Positions 5,292 to 6,619 of a stretch of 6,619 nt of DNA are shown piece by piece; within the stretch, counting starts at the first letter, position 1; each line of letters starts with the position of its first letter. This DNA is from Methylococcaceae bacterium (lineage in GTDB: Bacteria; Pseudomonadota; Gammaproteobacteria; Methylococcales; Methylococcaceae), in NCBI GenBank assembly GCA_028678445.1, contig JAJRDJ010000024.1, positions 1 to 6,619 on the forward strand, in the 5' to 3' direction. Made by a program: the position numbers and the translations under genes. Under the pieces are notes generated by a model. It saw only the letters and a program-made list of their open reading frames with translations, was not told the DNA's origin and made no database searches.

Positions 5292-5606
5292 ATGAGTCAG
5301 TTCGACAACGTCAGTGTCGTCAAGCAGTCCAATGTGTACTTTGATGGTCAATGTGTCAGCCATACCGTGCTGTTCAAGGATGGCACCCGTAAAACTCTCG
5401 GGGTGATCTTCCCCTCCTTGCTGACGTTCAACACGGCGGCGCCGGAAGTGATGGAGGTGGTCGGTGGTCGTTGCCGGGTTCGTCTGGATGGCGAATCGGA
5501 CTGGAGCGAGTACACTGCAGGACAGTCCTTTAGGGTGCCGGGCAACAGCCGGTTTGAGATCGAGACGCTGGAGCTACTCGATTACGTCTGTCACTTCGGC
5601 GCATGA
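5292..5606 (+). CDS. ppnP: Pyrimidine/purine nucleoside phosphorylase PpnP (YaiE/DUF1255 family)
   Basis: PpnP is a small cupin-fold cytoplasmic enzyme that uses phosphate to split purine and pyrimidine nucleosides into free base and ribose 1-phosphate, a salvage reaction. The 104-residue product is near the family's usual 94-105. It carries the family pattern in order: NVYFDGQCVSHTV (14-26), GTRKTLGVIFP (31-41), LTFNTAAPEVMEVVGGRCRVRL (44-65), W71, GQSFRVPGNSRFEI (77-90), and DYVCHF (97-102). The cupin strands and the VPGNS loop, which is the most conserved part, are intact. An ATG three bases upstream could also be used, adding one Met. It lies 56 bp downstream of the membrane-protein gene on the same strand and may share its transcript or have its own promoter; none was convincing. 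It is convergent with the Sel1-repeat gene. Confidence 0.95.
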   Translation: MSQFDNVSVVKQSNVYFDGQCVSHTVLFKDGTRKTLGVIFPSLLTFNTAAPEVMEVVGGRCRVRLDGESDWSEYTAGQSFRVPGNSRFEIETLELLDYVCHFGA

Positions 5607-5644
5607 TCGGATCATTCCCTCTTTCTTACCACCTGAATCCTTGG

Positions 5645-6343
5645 TTATTTGGGTTTGGCTAGCGGGCGATGGCTTGGCGTTTGCTTGACTGAGCGGCCCG
5701 TTTTTCCTCTCTCCGGAGTAGTCCCGAGTTCCGGTTGGATGCGGGAGGCGCCCCGGGCCATGCTGTGATGTTGTTCACGCCAGACATTGAGGCGGGTCAG
5801 CGCGATATTGATATCGGCGGGAGACAGCTCATCTAGTAGCCGGATGCGCTGGTCATTGGCGTCTTCCTTCCCCAAATCGGCGGCGACGGAATACCAAAGA
5901 TAAGCTTCCACCGGGTGGCGTGTGACGCCATCCCCCCGGTTATACAATTCTCCCAGCACCAGTGCGGCTTCAGGGTCTCCTTGTTCGGCCGCTTTCAGGA
6001 ACCATTCAGCCGCTGCGGCATGGTCCTCCTTTATCCCCAGACCGTAGTAGTGCATGAGCCCCAGTTTAGTCTGCCCTGCGACGTTGCCTTGGCGAGCCGC
6101 CTTATCAAACCAGTCGTAGGCTTTTGTATAGTCCTGCTCGACACCGAGTCCCCGCAGATAAAGATTGCCGACATTCACCTCTGCGTTGGCGTCCCCCTGT
6201 TCGGCCATTGGTTTGAATTCCCTCAGCGCCTCCGTCCATTTTTGTGCCGCGGCCGCGTTGAGTCCCTTGGCGAGATCGGCGCTGACGGGCAGTGTGATGG
6301 CCGACAGCAGCAACAGCGCTGCGGTTCTTGGACATGTCAGCAT
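5645..6343 (-). CDS. Exported Sel1-repeat (SLR, TPR-like) protein
   Basis: A 232-residue protein. A signal peptide is predicted: short N-region with R6, hydrophobic core (about 8-20), and probable cleavage after VSA (20-22). The mature part has about three Sel1-like repeats, visible as AEQGD-x-x-AE...LGVEQDYTKAYDWFDKAARQGN (47-87), then GLMHYYGLGIKEDHAAAAEWFLKAAEQGD (95-123), then GELYNRGDGVTRHPVEAYLWYSVAADLG (131-158). Sel1 repeats form alpha-helical superhelices that scaffold protein-protein contacts; the partner is unknown. The C-terminal tail (about 194-232) is Arg/Lys/Pro-rich and probably disordered. The ATG overlaps the end of the upstream oxidoreductase gene by 7 bp (ATGCTGA), so the two are likely co-translated. 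No cysteine follows the signal region in a lipobox, so a soluble periplasmic protein is more likely than a lipoprotein. Confidence 0.9.
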   Translation of the reverse strand: MLTCPRTAALLLLSAITLPVSADLAKGLNAAAAQKWTEALREFKPMAEQGDANAEVNVGNLYLRGLGVEQDYTKAYDWFDKAARQGNVAGQTKLGLMHYYGLGIKEDHAAAAEWFLKAAEQGDPEAALVLGELYNRGDGVTRHPVEAYLWYSVAADLGKEDANDQRIRLLDELSPADINIALTRLNVWREQHHSMARGASRIQPELGTTPERGKTGRSVKQTPSHRPLAKPK

Positions 6344-6619
6344 AACGAGGGATCCACTGTCAGAATGATTTTGCCAATGTGCCGGTTACTTTCCATCAGG
6401 GCATGGGCCTCGCGCACCCCCTCGAGAGGAAAACTCTGGTGGATGATCGGGCGGATATGACCTGTTTCCAACAGCGGCCAGACCTCTTCGCGCAAGGTTT
6501 CGGCAAGAGCGGATTTTTCCGCAAGGCTCCGGGGCCGCAGCGTCGAGCCCGTCACGGTCAGGCGTTTCAGCAGGATAGGCATGAGATTGACGGTGGCTTT
6601 GGGGCCGTCTTGCACGGCA
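6337..6619 (-). CDS. PIG3-family NAD(P)H quinone oxidoreductase (zinc-independent MDR), C-terminal part
   Basis: The C-terminal 93 residues of a gene that continues beyond the right edge; the frame stays open to the last base, and the first in-window candidate start (GTG at 6615) is internal. The sequence PKATVNLMPILLKRLTVTGSTLRPRS matches the C-terminal half of PIG3/QOR-type medium-chain dehydrogenases, as do FPLEGVREAHALMESNRHIGKIILTV and VWPLLETGHIRPII. These enzymes reduce quinones or other enones with NAD(P)H and lack the catalytic zinc of alcohol dehydrogenases. The Rossmann nucleotide-binding motif lies outside the window. The stop codon sits inside the start of the Sel1-repeat gene. 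Confidence 0.92.
   Translation of the reverse strand, partial: AVQDGPKATVNLMPILLKRLTVTGSTLRPRSLAEKSALAETLREEVWPLLETGHIRPIIHQSFPLEGVREAHALMESNRHIGKIILTVDPSLC

Overview
The window comes from a Gram-negative bacterium, because it carries a lipid A synthesis gene (lpxB). Coding density is high, genes overlap tightly, and most of the DNA is roughly 60% G+C. The families present (GnnB/LpxB, a GreA/GreB-like factor beginning MSRAFVKE, PpnP, a Sel1-repeat protein, a PIG3-type oxidoreductase) fit a gammaproteobacterium or a relative such as Acidithiobacillia best. This is an inference from family resemblance; no marker gene fixes the genus.

Layout. (1) 1-3121, plus strand: a compact run of five genes. 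These are the C-terminus of a DegT-family sugar aminotransferase (probably GnnB), lpxB, a GreA/GreB-family factor, a YgjP-type zinc metallopeptidase, and a membrane-anchored ScsD/TlpA-like thiol oxidoreductase. Four of the five are joined in pairs by overlaps or very short gaps: 8 bp, 3 bp and ATGA. Only the lpxB-greA-like junction (100 bp) leaves room for a separate promoter. (2) 3143-4441, minus strand: a standalone P-loop ATPase of an uncharacterised family, convergent with the preceding run and lower in G+C (about 53% in a sampled stretch). (3) 4442-4719: a divergent intergenic region with three inverted repeats packed into about 80 bp and candidate promoters in both directions. (4) 4720-5606, plus strand: an unrecognised membrane protein followed by ppnP. 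(5) 5645-6619, minus strand: an exported Sel1-repeat protein overlapping the end of a PIG3-family NAD(P)H quinone oxidoreductase that runs off the right edge.

How the genes work together. The clearest link is at the left edge. A DegT aminotransferase directly upstream of and overlapping lpxB recalls the gnnA-gnnB arrangement of Acidithiobacillus, in which UDP-GlcNAc is converted to a 2,3-diamino sugar for lipid A with amide-linked acyl chains. LpxB would then condense these precursors. The greA-like, ygjP and scsD-like genes look like general-maintenance functions (transcription, proteolysis, envelope thiol chemistry) that share transcription with no obvious common pathway. The best candidate for something undescribed is the P-loop ATPase together with its dyad-rich divergent promoter region and the membrane protein on the other side. 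Nothing in the sequence proves that those two proteins act together. I saw no RNA genes, CRISPR arrays, insertion sequences or attachment sites.
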